From Ziziphus jujuba (lineage: Eukaryota; Streptophyta; Magnoliopsida; Rosales; Rhamnaceae): a stretch of DNA of 64,000 nucleotides. Each line of letters begins with the position of its first letter. The first letter of the stretch is position 1. The notes below the pieces were generated by a model. It saw only the letters and a program-made list of their open reading frames with translations, searched no databases and had not been told where the DNA came from. The position numbers were made by a program, and so were the translations under genes. The stretch is taken from NCBI RefSeq assembly GCF_031755915.1, contig NC_083386.1, forward strand, positions 14,840,501 to 14,904,500, in the 5' to 3' direction. This document shows positions 40,253-53,541 of the stretch, piece by piece.

Positions 40253-42540
40253 ACAATAACAAGTTAACATAAGCCCATGCCAAATTGTTTAGACAATGTC
40301 AAGTTTTTATTCCTAAATACTATTTATTTATTTTGAGTGAATGAAACAATGATTTTCACATCATCTTTGCATTGTTGTACATTTACTCAAGATGGAAGCA
40401 GTTGGCTAGCTGCTTGCTAAGGAGTAGATTTGCAGGGGGGGAATGGGACAATTAAAAGAACTTTAATTTTAAAACTTTGGAAAGTTATTCCTAAGTTTCT
40501 TCCATACAAATCAAGTTAAAATTAGTACATAGTAATTTTCACATTACTTTTTTTAATGGTTATTCTTAAAATCTATGAAGTTAGTACATTTACTTGTTAA
40601 GTCTATGAGCTGAATAATGGCTATTGATAATTCTTTGAAGTTAGTAAATTTATAAATCAGTAAAAGCTATCTTCATATACTTATTTGACAATTATTTTAA
40701 CTACCCCCACAGTAAATGCGGCCTTGCATATAGCATTATTTTGAAGATGATAATAATGTGAGAAGCACTGAAGAAATTTTACCGTCACTTTTGAGAATGA
40801 AAGATAAATGATAATAATCTTTTGATGCTCCATTAAGAAGATGATCATCTGATCATCTGAGAAGATATATGTATTGTATCAAAAAACCCTTAAGGGTGAG
40901 AGACTACCATTGAGTCCTTAAAAGTGAGTCTGTTATTATATTGCACATTTGTTTCTCTTCGAAGAGTAAATCTCCCCACCCGATAGAAATTGAGAGGCAT
41001 AAATCTAGTTTACCGATTATAAAAAGAAACTGACAGGCATAAAAATAAAAACAAGTATTCTAAAAACGTGTTTATCACCCTGCTGAACTTCACATCAGGA
41101 ATCCCATCTCTGAATTCTACTTCTCCCAAAGATGATTCCAGATCCTGAAATATTATAGTTCCAGCTCAAATAAGTTATTTTCTTAGTTGCACAATATTAG
41201 CACAATGCTACGAAACTCAAACTAGATGAGCATATATGATACCATTGTAACATGTAGAATGTTAGTTCCTGGCCTTACAACATCCATTTCAGTCAGAGCA
41301 CGGACAAGGGATTCCCAGTCCCGATTTAAAAGACATGCAATTACATTGACAGATGTTCTGATAAAGAAAGGGAAAAATATATCCAAGAATAACTGCAAGC
41401 AAAAAACTACCCTATTTCTCCTCAGGATGTGTAACACAGATTTCCAGGATGTGGATCAGCATGCAATAAGCCTGTTTTAAGGAGCTGGACGAGTGACGCC
41501 TCCACTCCTTTGTTAACCTAGATTAAAGAAAAAATATCAATTAAGAAACATTTTATGATGATATAAAATCTGGCTGCATCACAGTTTAGTACTGAGACAA
41601 TCAGACATTGATAAAAGCAATTTAGCACATCAAGGCATTGAAAGCATTAACTGACCAAAGAATCAAATTTAACTGTAGATTGAACTCAGCATGAAATCAT
41701 AGCTTCAAGTACACTATTGAAAGTAGGATCCAAAGATCTTGTCTTATTATATAATCAAGGGGTATTATCGGGTTATCATGAGTAGGATTGTATTTTTGAC
41801 AATCATGTTACATAAATGATATCCTTTTTATTGTTAAACTTGCCAGTTCTAACCTACTCCAAAATCATTATTGGCTCTGTATTCATGTAAAATCAAAGAA
41901 TTTCAATAACTGTCATATGTGATTATTAATCCCAAATTTACTGATTGACATCGTCACATACCAGATCAAGAAGTCGCCTTTTTTGCATCAAATCTCTTCC
42001 TTTCAGAATATGCAGAGCCATAATCAACGGAGCTTCCAGTAGACAGAGAGAGCAAATCAGTTGGACTTTCACCAGCCATCCATTCCAATGTCAGCACCCT
42101 TTTTTTCGACTTAAATGTTGATATACTTTTGGCACATGCAGGAATGTAAAGGAAGAATGAGCTTCCTGAACAAACATCAATAGTTATTAACTTGCAGAAT
42201 CACATTATTTAGGAAATCTTTTATTGCTAAAGATTATTTAGGAAATTAACTTTGCAAGAAAAAAATAAATCTTATGATATTAATTCCAATAGTAGGAAAG
42301 CCTCATATTCATCTACGCCAATTTTTTATCAATAAAGGAGAACAGTATGCAATGAGAGTTGCAATTAATACCTGAAATTTGGAAGCATTTTCTGCCTCCA
42401 GAGTATAGTCTAATTTCCCAACTAAACCTTTCCCAAGCTCATCAGCATATAGGTGCAGGTCATTTTTTCTTTTTGCTATCCTTGCAATAGCCCAAGCTGA
42501 AACAGGTAAAAAAGGAATTGAATCCATTGGATCCATATAT

Positions 42541-42577
<37 letters not shown>

Positions 42578-45500
42578 GACACGAGGCTAATAGAAGCCAA
42601 CAAACCCCAAGGCAAAGAATATATATATCGCGCACAACCACATGGCGCATGTTAGGCCGCTGAACCTTAACAGCGCCATTAAATCCATCAAGTATCTTCC
42701 CACGGTATACCTAGAACGAGTGTCACGTAAAAGAGGAAAAGAAATTACTTTCAGACCAGAAATTTTACACAGATAAGGTATATAAGTAAGCTTGTATATA
42801 CTAGATTAAAATATTTTAAACCACCTGTAATAGCTCTATAAAGATCCATCTGACCGACAGATGCAGCAGCTACTGGTTCCTCAGAAATGCAACTAAAGAA
42901 TGATTCCACAGGAGATCCTAATTCTTCCTCCATAAGTTTCATAGCTATGTCCCTGGGAAAAGGAGGAATTTGATCATGCAGCTCAGACAATGCCTGCAAT
43001 CATAAATTGAAACCAAAAGAAGAAAAGTGTAAAATAATCTTGAAGTTGATTTTATGAGAAAGTTGTCATGATCTTTCATGACAGGTATAAAATGCAAGAT
43101 GCTTTGCATCAAGGAAAATGTCATTAAAATTATGGTCTGTTTTAAAAAAAAATGCCTTCTATTGGATTGATTACATTGTTACGTCAACTTCAGAGCAATT
43201 TAAGCTTTCAAAGTTAACGATAAGTTGGGTTACTTAACATGGTATTAGGGCAAGACTGTCTGTTGCATTATGCATGTAAATCACAAATTTGTTCCTAGTT
43301 ACAGTTCCACATATTAGCATGAGTATTAAAATGTGTGTTGTGTCTTGATATAAATGTTGGATTTGCCCCCTAAAAACCAAGCTTTCCGAGGTTTGCGGTG
43401 ACAAAAAAGTCACTAAGCCACATCAAGTGTCTCAAGCATTATCAAAATAATTATAAATAACAGGAAAAACAGAAGATAGATCCATAACATTGCTTCACAA
43501 CAGCATTACAAAGGATTATAGTATTCATCTCCTACCAATATGATTATTGAAAATCAGTGGAAAATAAGTTTCAGAACTGAATGGTTCCCACATATGTAGT
43601 ACCAGTATCAGAAGAACAAATGAGAAGCAATTTGGTTTCAGTGTAAAAGATATATAATGCTCTAGCACTGAAACTATGCCTCTCCATGCCAGCAGAAAAT
43701 ATAACGATGAAAATATATTACAAAATAATCAGGAGAATTATCTATTATCTAACCTTGGTAATTTCAGTACCAATAATGTCTGGCCTTGTGGCAAGGGACT
43801 GATCAACTGCATCAGCAAGCAAATGCATGTAACTAGCATATTGGTAATCTTGTGACTGTGGAAAAAAAATAAAAGTTCTAGTATACAATTTAAAGAACAA
43901 TAGACAAAAATGAAAAGGGAAAGAGCAGAGTAAAATAAGATAACACTGTTAACCTTTAATAAAAATGGGACCTAGGTTAAGCATTGTTTCTTTCAACACC
44001 ATTCCAAAATCATATTGTGATATGTTCCCATCAACATTCTTATCCGTACTTTGTGTTAAGGATTTTCTGATCGCTGATGTTCGAATTCTGATTGCAGCAG
44101 AGGCAAAGAAGGAAAGTACCTTCCAGGACACAACATAGTAAAAATACACTTTCAGAAAAAAAATATAGTAAATCAGATATGCATATATTTTTAACCCATT
44201 CACAAACTAATTTTTCCATATTAGATTAGAATTACGAAAAAGAAAAGGAAGAAAAACAATATTAATATTGCAAAGAGTTACAGCCTAAAAGCCACCTTGG
44301 GAATTGTAGTTGTATGGAATTGCATAAAAAATCAACCAGATGGGGCATACTGCGGTCCAAGCACCACCAGACAAACCCAAATACTTTGTTTATAATGGAA
44401 AAGTTTCAAGTAAAGTAATTTGTTTCTAATGGAAAAGTTTCAAGTAAAGTAAATATGAGATTAGATAGCATAACACTTTTAGTTAGTCAAGAAGCAAAGT
44501 TATAAGATATTGCATTGTATTATTAATGATAACTTGAGAATGTATTAGATTGTTTTAACTACCTCTAGAAGTCTAAGTGCCACCACATGAGGCATGCAAT
44601 TAAAATAGTCGGAAATACTTTGTGGATCATAGACTTCAGGAAGTGGCTTCGACCAGATCTTTGACAGATAATAAAAATAAGCAGCATATGCTTCCAAGGC
44701 TTTGAGATCAGCCATCAACAGATCAATTGCGGAGGGATCTGTCAGAAGGTTACTTTCAATTTGAATACCGGCTAAAAGATAAGGCAATTAAAGGCACTCT
44801 CACTAGAATCATATAAGAATATGTCATCACACATTTAAGCCACACCAACATGCAGACAATCTTTCAAGAGTATCGTCCAAGCCATTTACTGTCGATGAAT
44901 TGGACCTATTACAGCAGTTCATCTCTTACAAATCGATAAAATGGGTTTTCCACAAAAGCCCACCTGACGATTTACACCAACCATCATGACAGTAACCACT
45001 TTCATTAACTTTCCAAGGTAGGAAAGGGGAATGCAAATGATAGTTTAAACGTCGAAGTAGGCAGGGAAAGTATTAGCTACTAGTCCTATAGAAATTTAGG
45101 AACTAATCACAGAGCTTATAATTTAAAAAAAAGAAGAAGACATTTTCATAGGCCATTTTAATTCCCACATATATATGCTGATTGAGTATGAAAAAAAAAA
45201 AAAAAAAATTCCACATGGCTAGCTCAATTTCACATCCCTTGTAAATCAGATAAAGCTCAAATTTTGTTCTCAATTCCACATATACAGTTAATAGAGCTAA
45301 ATTCCACAATCAAGCAAACAACTTTAATTCCACATTCGCTTACCCAATGACAAAAATGATTTAATACAATAATAAACAACACACCCATTACCTTAAACTA
45401 AAAATTTCCACTTTTTAAAAATAAAAAATAAAAAAAACCTCAAAATCCTTAGAAATTCATGAGTAGGCAATGTGGAAATTAATAAGCAAAGACCTGGTTG

Positions 45501-45602
45501 ACAAGGCTGAGGCCAAGGAGGAGGTGGTTAAGGAGGAGCATGAGGATCTTCCAAATTCCGAAGCCACAAAGCGTCGTCTAGGGTTTTCATTGCCTGCTGG
45601 AT
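40253..45602 (-). pseudogene. Truncated, inactivated duplicate of the ABC1K6-like gene (exons 1 partial to 11)
   Basis: Visually over 90% like 22613-28217, exons and introns alike, same orientation. It begins inside intron 11 and ends within exon 1, so the transit peptide, first ~75 codons and exons 12-16 are missing. Lesions seen: TAA for a Glu codon at 45530-45528 in exon 1; GGT to GAT in the KxGQ motif (about 43802-43804); VAVK to GAVK; a 1-bp deletion in exon 7 near 42482; ExD Glu to Lys (42414-42416); length changes in exon 8 near 41982 and 42100; TCA to TGA in exon 9 (41424-41422), and a ~105 bp deletion at about 41327 removing the DFG segment and an acceptor. Exon 2 (44563-44771) stays open and close to its partner. 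A protein kinase product is excluded; non-coding transcription is possible. Confidence 0.93.
42539..42578. repeat. (CA)n(TA)n microsatellite expanded in the duplicate
   Basis: The equivalent intron position in the intact gene (25003-25020) has only a short (TA)n. Confidence 0.85.
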
Positions 45603-46038
45603 TTAGCAAAAAAAAATATAGATAAATAAATATGGGAAATTAAAAATAAATGAAACGAAATTAAAAAAAAAAAATAATAAAATAAAAGTAATTTTTTTAA
45701 GAATACACTTTCACTACAGTACTTGTATTCAAATCACTACATAGCCACAGAGCCTTGATTCTTCTTTCTTCCTTGCTTTCGTAACTTATTATTGAATGAA
45801 AACACAGAGCCAGAGCCATTGCCACCGAACCCCACCAGACCCAAGCTCTTCACCGGATCTTAGGTAAGTTGATCCTTACCGGTCACTGCTACGGGTCTTA
45901 GAACTTCAATTTCTTCAAATTCGTTGCCATGATTTTGGGTTGGTTTGGGTTGTTTTAAAGTTTTTTTTTTTTTTTTTTTTTAATGTTTTTTTACTTTGCT
46001 TTTTGTAGACCAGAGTTGAGAAATAAAGAAGAACATAA
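45603..46038 (+). promoter_or_regulatory. CDC123 promoter and 5' UTR, with 5'-UTR intron
   Basis: The duplication breakpoint at 45602 abuts this block. A leader exon around 45750-45863 ends CTTAG/GTAAGTTG, and the intron spans 45864-46008, ending in a T-rich tract and TTTTGTAG/AC. The start codon follows 30 bases later. Transcription start not determined. Confidence 0.6.
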
Positions 46039-47079
46039 ATGAAGGAAGAAGAAGTTAACCGATGCCAGATTCAGGAATGGTACCCAAAGTTCAAATCCGT
46101 GTCTATCAAAACCCTAATTCATCGGCTTCCAGAATCCTTTGTCCACTACCTCGTCGATGATTCAGGGCCATTTCTTGTTCCTGTTTCCGTCTTCAATGAA
46201 GATGCTCTACCCAATAGAATTCACAATCCACATGAGGAAGAAGACTATCAGGTTTCAGAAGGAGGGTCAGAAGATGAATCGGAACAGCCATCTTTACCAC
46301 CACCTTCTTTCCCTGAACTGGAATTGGAGATTAAGGAGTCCATCAAAGAATTAGGAGGCGCTGTTTTCCCAAAGCTCAATTGGAGCGCACCCAAAGATTC
46401 GTGTTGGATGAGTACAACTGGGACCCTCCGATGCACCTCCTTCACTGAGATTGCGCTCTTGCTTCGATCCTCCGACTCCCTCACTCATGATCTCTGCCAT
46501 GCCTATGATTCCTGCACCGACAAAACTTCATCCAGACCTCCAAGTTTCTTCCTTGCACTTCGCAAATGGTACCCATCTCTTCGACCGGACATGGAATTTC
46601 GCTGCTTTGTCAAAGGTCAGAATTTGGTTGGGATTTGCCAACGTGAGGTTACAACTTTCTATCCGCCTCTGCTTGAAAACAAGTGCAATCTTCGGGTGTT
46701 GATCCGGAAATTCTTTGTGGAACACGTGAAGCATAGGTTTGAATCTCAAGATTACACATTTGATGTATATGTGACGAGAGATGAGCGGGTTAAGATAGTG
46801 GATTTCAATCCATGGGGTGGATTTACCCTGCCATTATTGTTTGGTTGGGATGAATTGGAGAAGAAAGTGACGAGTGAAGAAGAAGAAGAAGAAGAAGAAG
46901 GTGGTGTGGAGTTTAGGATTGTGGAGAGCCAATGTGGAGTAAGGCCAGGCTTGAAAACGGCGGTTCCATATGATTACTTGGATACGAGCCCTGGAAGTGG
47001 GTGGGATCAATTTCTTAGGAATGCTGAGGGAGAGTTGCGGAAACAAACTCAATCTTCAGAAGCAGGTGCAGGTGCTTAG
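46039..47079 (+). CDS. CDC123: CDC123/D123 family protein, eIF2 assembly factor, complete, 346 aa
   Basis: A single uninterrupted coding exon starts MKEEEVNRCQIQEWYPKF, the usual D123 beginning. CDC123 is an ATP-grasp-fold protein that assembles the eIF2 heterotrimer in the cytosol by helping gamma join alpha and beta, and so supports translation initiation. Family landmarks are visible in order: a LPESFVHYLVDDSGPFLVP block (about 31-49), an acidic linker, FPKLNWSAPKDSCWM with the ATP-site Lys residues (about 110), LRKWYPSLRPDMEFRCFVK (about 175), the metal/ATP-binding DFNPWGG motif (about 255) and LPLLFGWDEL. A run of nine Glu codons (GAA/GAG repeat, about 46876-46902) precedes the FRIVESQCGVRPGL block. 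Length is close to plant orthologues. Intact and probably expressed. Its upstream side borders the ABC1K pseudogene and its downstream side a transposon nest. Confidence 0.95.
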   Translation: MKEEEVNRCQIQEWYPKFKSVSIKTLIHRLPESFVHYLVDDSGPFLVPVSVFNEDALPNRIHNPHEEEDYQVSEGGSEDESEQPSLPPPSFPELELEIKESIKELGGAVFPKLNWSAPKDSCWMSTTGTLRCTSFTEIALLLRSSDSLTHDLCHAYDSCTDKTSSRPPSFFLALRKWYPSLRPDMEFRCFVKGQNLVGICQREVTTFYPPLLENKCNLRVLIRKFFVEHVKHRFESQDYTFDVYVTRDERVKIVDFNPWGGFTLPLLFGWDELEKKVTSEEEEEEEEGGVEFRIVESQCGVRPGLKTAVPYDYLDTSPGSGWDQFLRNAEGELRKQTQSSEAGAGA

Positions 47080-48057
47080 AGTTACAGCTGTGGATTTTCT
47101 TTCATACCTCCTTCGCTATTAACTTTTTGCTAGTTATTTATAAAAACCTCTTGTATCAGATTTTGGTGTTACCACATGTTCTTCCCATTTCTCTTACTAC
47201 TTGTTCTTCCCATTTATGTGCTTCCTTTTCCTTGTCCTTTTGGCGATCAGTTAAGAAAGAATTTGTTCCATTGATATATATATATATATATATATATATA
47301 AAGATGATTTTTATTTATTTATTTATTTTATTTTATTTAATTTTTTTTTTTGTTTTCAATAAGTAAAAATTTGTGTTTTCTTGGTTTTGCCTACGATACT
47401 TATGTCAAATACTTTCTCAAGTAATGTTGATTTGATATACATATCTATTTAATACAATTTATATTGTATTAAACAATTGGTGATTGAGGTCAAGAACCTC
47501 CTCAAAATGGCAGTCCATTACTTCTAAACTTTAAAGAGAATATATTTTATAAACACTTCAAAGAACGTAGAGATGCACAAGAGCCGAAGACTTGAAAGGG
47601 AAAGGAATCAGTTTGGTTGAGCAAAACTAAAAATCTTTAGCTTCCCACTTATATGGGTATGAATGCTGAGAACAATCAAGACGGTGGACTCAAAAGTGTG
47701 TTGTAGCATCATAACTCTGTACCTAACAAAAAGGAAGTTGGTAAACGTGCGACCATAGCAGCAAAACAGTTAAATAAAGGCAAGGAAAGCAAAGCATTAA
47801 GAATTGAAAAACAAGTCATTGCTGGTTTAAAGCAATTGTCAAAGAAAGTTCATTGACTGGTTTCATATCTGTCACAAACATCAAAGAATATCTCATCAAC
47901 GGGCCTGAAAAGATAAATTCCTAGCTTTAACTCAGTCCCGGGATTATCAGTCGCTGCGTTAGTTGACACAAATGCAATAGATTTTAACTTTGGAGAAACA
48001 TTGTGAGAGTAAGAGCAATACAAAAAAAAATACCTGCCCAGCCAAAAAGAATAAAAA
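47080..48057. other. CDC123 3' region, no gene
   Basis: The 3' UTR presumably lies in the first few hundred bases; a (TA)n at 47273-47300 and T-rich DNA follow. Nothing else coding is recognisable before the copia A left end. Confidence 0.5.
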
Positions 48058-48062
48058 TAAAA

Positions 48063-48363
48063 TGAAAGGAAAGGAAAAATATGCGACAAAAAGAAAAAAA
48101 AAAAAAAAAAGGGAGAGAAAAGGAAAGAAAGTCTGAAAAATTTTAGAAAATTTCTGGAGGATTCTTTGATTAACTTTCCAAAATCAAGTAGAACAATTAC
48201 CGTTAAGCAGAATTTATAAGATCAGCCTAACCGGAAATTGTTCACTCCTTAACAAACAATTACTAGCACGTGACACGATTTCACAACCTCTAACTTAAAA
48301 TGCTGAGTTAGAACTATAAACTGTCAAAGAAAAGCAGAGGGGGCAAGCAAATATACCACAACA
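48063..48363 (-). repeat. 3' LTR of copia A
   Basis: In element sense it starts TGTTGTGGTATATTTGC. It matches the two parts of the right LTR across 53396-53541 and 59814-59956. Confidence 0.8.
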
Positions 48364-48559
48364 CTCCCGCTGAAGTTAAACGTGTCTTTTTCCTACCTTT
48401 AATTTGAAATTCTGATAAGTAATCAGAAACAAAAACTCATAGCAAGGCAGTCTTCAAGTTTGAAGGAATTTCTCACACTTTCAACTTGTTTCTTAAAAAC
48501 TAGAACCTTGAAGTTCTTAAAGGCTTAGTGAATTTGTCAGCAATCTGCTCTTTAAAGCG

Positions 48560-51500
48560 CACATATTATATTTCAATCTCTCTCTCGATCACTTAATCAC
48601 AAACAAAATGTAGATCTTTTTCAATGTGCTTGACACGACCATGGTGAACTGGGTTTAATGCTAATGATGCAGCTCCAATGTTATCACTTCAAATGACAGG
48701 CCTTGGAAACATAAACTGCAATTCTCAGGTAGCTGCAGTAACATGAGCCAAGGCTCAATACTTTGCCTCTGTACTCAATTGAGCAATAACATATTACTTT
48801 TTGGAACTCCAAGAAACGAAAGCTAGCACCCAGAAAAATGCAATACCTACTAGTAAATTACCTGTCATCAGTATTGCCAGTCCAATTCGAGTTAGCAAAG
48901 GCATCTGATCTGAGGCCTAAAGCTGAAGTCCCACCTATATTGTGCCTTCAAATATCTGAACAATCTTTTACAAGCATCCCAGTAAGCAGCAGTAGGTAAG
49001 TGAAGAAACTAACTTAATTTATTAACAGAAAAAGAAATTTCTAGTTGAGTTAGTGTCAAGTATTGAAAAGCTCCAACTATGCTTCTATAGAGCTTAGGGC
49101 TTTAAAACAAATCACCTTCATATAAAAATAACTGTTTACCACTCACCATATGTATTAAGAGCTTTTTGCGAAGTCAATCTTCTTTTTGGTCAATAAATCT
49201 CTAATATATTTGTTGTGTGTCAACTTCATAACACCACCAAACCGATGCATTTCAACTCCAAGAAAGAAATGCAAATCTCATAGATCCTTAAGGGAGAATT
49301 CTGAATTTAAATTTTTAATAAGCTTTTGTATAAAAGATGTGCGATCTCCTGTCATTATGATGTCATCAACGTATATCAAAACCATAGCACAAGTTGTGGT
49401 TGTGTTGAATATAAACAATGATGTATCAGCTTATGAATTTTTAAAGCCCTTATAATCAACACTCCGTTAAGCTTGTCAAACCAAGCTCATGGGGTTTGAT
49501 GTAAGCTATACAACGCCTTTTTAGTTTATACACATGTCCTGGAAACTGAGCTAAAACAAAACGCTCAGTTTGGGACATATAAACTATTTCATGAAGCTCA
49601 GTAGCTCACTATTTAGAAGGCATTGTTAAAGTCTAATTGCCAAATTGGCCAATACTTAGAGAGAGCAATAGTCAATATTAACCTGATTTCACTATTGGGC
49701 TAAAGTTTCAAAATAGTCCAAGTCAAGAGTTTGTGGAAAATCCTTTGCACCCAGCCTATCTTTATGTCGTTCAACAGTTCCATATGGCATTATATTTAAC
49801 ACTAAACACCTACTTGTCATCAACAACATTCATATTTGGAATATGGGGAACTAAGTCCCGAGTGTTGTTTTTTAACAACGCCGTCATATTCTAAAGTCAT
49901 GGCATTGTTCCACGGACGGGCAAGAAGAGTTGTTCTTACTATTTTGGGTTCAACCGCAGAAGTAAGTGAAGTAGGAAGTAAAAGATGTTTGGTGGCTGGA
50001 AAAGCTTTTGAAAGATTGGGTTTCATAATTCCATTTTTGGATCTAGTGATCATTGGATCAATTTGAATTGTTTTAAGAACTAGTTTTTTAACTAAATGTC
50101 TTAATCATTTTATCGTAAATCAACAAACGATTTTATACTAGGAACATAACTGACCAAATCTGAATTCAAAGAAAAAGAATGATAGTTTGTTATGGTATCA
50201 ACATGAACTGAAGAAGATGAAACTGATAACTTGGAAGCAAAACTATAAGAATTAGAAATAGAAACTGGATTCAAGGAAGAAGGAAACGAAGATACAACAG
50301 AAATTTTAGATTGAGAAGGAATTAATTTATGGACTATAACCAAAGAGCAATCAAAGGAACTTTTATCAACCTGAGAAACAGAAATCTTGGGAAAATCCTT
50401 ATCCAAAGGGAAATTCTGTTTCATGGAAGACTGCACTAATGGAAATATACATTCTTCTAGAGGAATGTAAATACCTATATCCCCTAGAAATACACATAGA
50501 AGTGTGAAAGTCTAGTTTATGCTTGTTGTAAGGTCTCAATATGGTAAACAAGCATCACCAAACACCCTCAAAAAATTATAACCAGTTTTTTTATGAAAAA
50601 GTTTTTAATAAGGTTAGAGTTGATGAAGAACCTGTGTAGTAAGCTTGTTTAGAGTTGATGAAGAACCTGTGTAGTAAGCTTGTTTATTAAAAAAGATACA
50701 CTATGAATAGCTTCCCACCAAAACATCAAAAGCATATGTGCTTGAGCCAAAAGGCACATTCCCACTTTAACAAGATGTCTGTTAAGATGTCTGTGTTTCC
50801 TCTCCAATTTACCGTTCTAAGAATGAATATATGGACAAGGATGGCAAAAAACTATGCGCAATTTTGAAATATAAAGAAGAAATGGCCAGAACTCCCCTTC
50901 TTAATCATCTTGAGCCACTTTAACATTCCTGTCAAATTGTCTTTCCACCATTTTGTGAATATTGCCAAGGCTTCTGACTTATTTGTTAAAGGATAGCTCC
51001 AAAAAAATTAGAATAATCGTTGAAATATGGTATCTATAGCTCTCTTTGGATTTCACTAGAGCAGGACCTCACAAATTAGTGTAAACAATATCTAATGGTG
51101 CATTGTACTAGAAACTGAAGCATGAAAGTACTTAAATGATATTTACCAAGCTGGCAAACATCATAAAAAACGGTTCTTTATTTAGAAAGCGTTTACTACA
51201 TTGTTTGAGAACTTCTTGTAATACTTTGTCACTTTGGATGACCTTAACACTTATGAAGCAAAGTAAATGTAGTGACAATCATCACTAGCCAAAGCTGACT
51301 CACAGGCAGAAAAAAGAGGAATACTCTGATAGAATACTTGGACCTGACAAAACAACACCAGGACTAATAAAATTATTACAGAATCTTAAAGTACTATTGG
51401 GAAATGAACCCACTTTATTTTTACTAAGCCTTGTGAAAAACATTATTTTGCTGCAACTTTATTCTTCTTAAAAACAAGAACTTCCAACTTATAAGGCCCT

Positions 51501-53330
51501 ATTAACCGGAATGACTATAAGCTGAATTTTACCTATATTTTCCTTAATAAAACAATAATGATTAGTAAACTCTGCAAGTAAATAATTATCTTTAGTGAGC
51601 TGTGAGATTCTCGAAGGATTTTTAGCAATACTAGGTACAACAAGTATATTGTTGAGTTTGACCAACATGGACAAAGATGGTATAAAAGTATTACCAAGAT
51701 AAGTGATGTCTACCTTCAGCCTATTACCAAAAACCAACTTATTGTTGCCTTGATACTTAGTTTGTTTGAGAAGGCTATCACTATCAGCTACCACATGATT
51801 AGTAGCTCCACTATCTAGAAACCAAGTGGGGATATGATCAATTGTAGCTGACACTGCATTGGCAACAAGATTTGGATTCATGTTTAGATTACTCATGTTT
51901 GTAGACTATTGAGAGGCCATAGTATAATTGCCAACATGCTGCTCGATTGAAGTTGACACGGAAGGCACAAACACACCAGCATTGTTATGACCTTGTGGAG
52001 TATAGAGATTAGCCTGTTAAGAAAGTAAAGGAGAAGGACATTGAAGGCCATTATAAAACACGGGTGGTACAATAACAAGATTTCCAGGCAAGAGAGATGA
52101 GCCATAACCAAAAGAATTTGAAAAACAACGTTGTAAAGGATAAGTTCCCATATTTGAGTTAAATGTCATAGCTGGTGATACAGGGGATTGCATATTTTAA
52201 GTATACAACTCAATATGGAACATACTTGGCTGCAAAGGAGATTGTATGCTAGCAAAGAAGTTTCTTGAAGTTTATCCTTGTAGTTATTGAATTGGTTGAG
52301 AAAACTGAGTTAGTTGTTGAAAATTCTAAGCATAACTATAACAACAAGCATCTTTTGCATGCCCCATTGTCCCTTAAACTTGGCAAATAGACCGATTATT
52401 GCCTCTTCCGTGAGGAGTATAGTTATGATTGGGTGCATGAAAGCCATTACTATAGCCTCTAGCAAATTGAACTTCTTGAGGATATTGATGATTAGCACTA
52501 CCATTATATGTCCAATAAATGGATGATTGATTGCAGAGGAACAACGGTTCTAGGAAAAACATGTGTGTCATTGGATTCATAACAAGAGACAGAAGGTGCT
52601 GATGGTTCTAGAGAGTAAACAGAAAAACCAACTGGACTTGGTTGCAAATTGATAGAATTGACACTTGACATAGAATTCACCCCAATATTGTTAATAGAAC
52701 TCAACAAATTTGCATAATTAGTGACATCAATATTCATAAAGATCACAAAGTTATACTCTTCAGGTATAGTTTCATAAGCAAGAAATCTGAAATGAATTTC
52801 AGTCAATTTATTTGAATCTAATCAAGAATTTGGATTCTCAAAAAGAAAATCAAATTCATATGGTAAACCATTCTTAATAGGCCGTGTCTGTTTCATGAAC
52901 ATAGTCACCAATATCTTCATGATTATCAGCAGTTGTTTTCATCTTTAACTGATACTCATTAATACTCAAGCCTCCTTTTTTAATAGTTAGTAATCAAGTG
53001 CAAAATTGAAAAATCTAATATTAGGAATGTGAGGCATATCTTGATTCAAGTGTTTGCCAAACATCAAATGTAGTTTTCCGGTCGACCAAATGTTGCAAAA
53101 ACCTATATCAAATCCAACCGAGAAGTAGCTAATCCTATTTTTCCCAATAATCAAGCTCTTCATCCAATACCTTTGAGCATCCGGAGTGATCCTCATCAAG
53201 ATTGAGATCTCTCTTAGTTGCTCATCTTTGAATAAGGATGAATTTATCATAATCATGACCTTTAAGCGTAAGAATAATCTGTGACATCCAAAGAATGAAG
53301 TTATCTTCTTTGAGATTCACCATATTGCTT
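48560..53330 (-). pseudogene. Copia A gag-pol, degenerate
   Basis: Read on the minus strand: gag from about 53330 to 52000, with a knuckle relic (CQV-GTMGHAKDAC, one Cys replaced by a stop) near 52390; protease WFLDSGATNHV near 51820 in the longest open piece (51489-51896); integrase remnants to about 50700; RT with an intact YVDDI motif near 49368; RNase H near 48640-48830. Many frameshifts and stops make it non-coding as a whole. Two 34-bp tandem copies (GAGTTGATGAAGAACCTG...) occur at about 50617-50686. Confidence 0.85.
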
Positions 53331-53380
53331 GAGAACACTGACACAACCAGAAGTGTGTATTTCTGCGAAGCCATGAATGG

Positions 53381-53395
53381 CGTGCTCTAATACCA
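53381..53395 (-). other. Primer-binding site of copia A
   Basis: Minus strand reads TGGTATTAGAGCACG immediately after the 5' LTR. Plant copia elements usually carry TGGTATCAGAGC here, complementary to initiator-Met tRNA. Confidence 0.75.
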
Positions 53396-53541
53396 CGAAA
53401 GCAAAAAAAGATGCGAGAAAAAGAAACAAATGGAAGAAAACTAGATAAAAGGAAAGAAACTGAGAAAATTTTAGAAAGAATTTCTGCAAGATTCTTTGAT
53501 TAACTCAGCAATTATTGCTAACATAATTTATGTCACCAACC
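53396..53541 (-). repeat. 5' LTR of copia A, proximal piece
   Basis: Matches the left part of 48063-48363 and stops exactly at the copia B insertion site; the remainder continues at 59814-59956. Confidence 0.8.

Noticed and set aside
22613..45602. The ABC1K second copy as an assembly artefact
   Set aside because: Independent substitutions, indels, microsatellite expansion and different flanks show a real diverged duplicate.
46834..47052. Open frames antisense to CDC123
   Set aside because: Mirror of a strongly conserved coding sequence; the poly-Phe comes from the GAA repeat read backwards.
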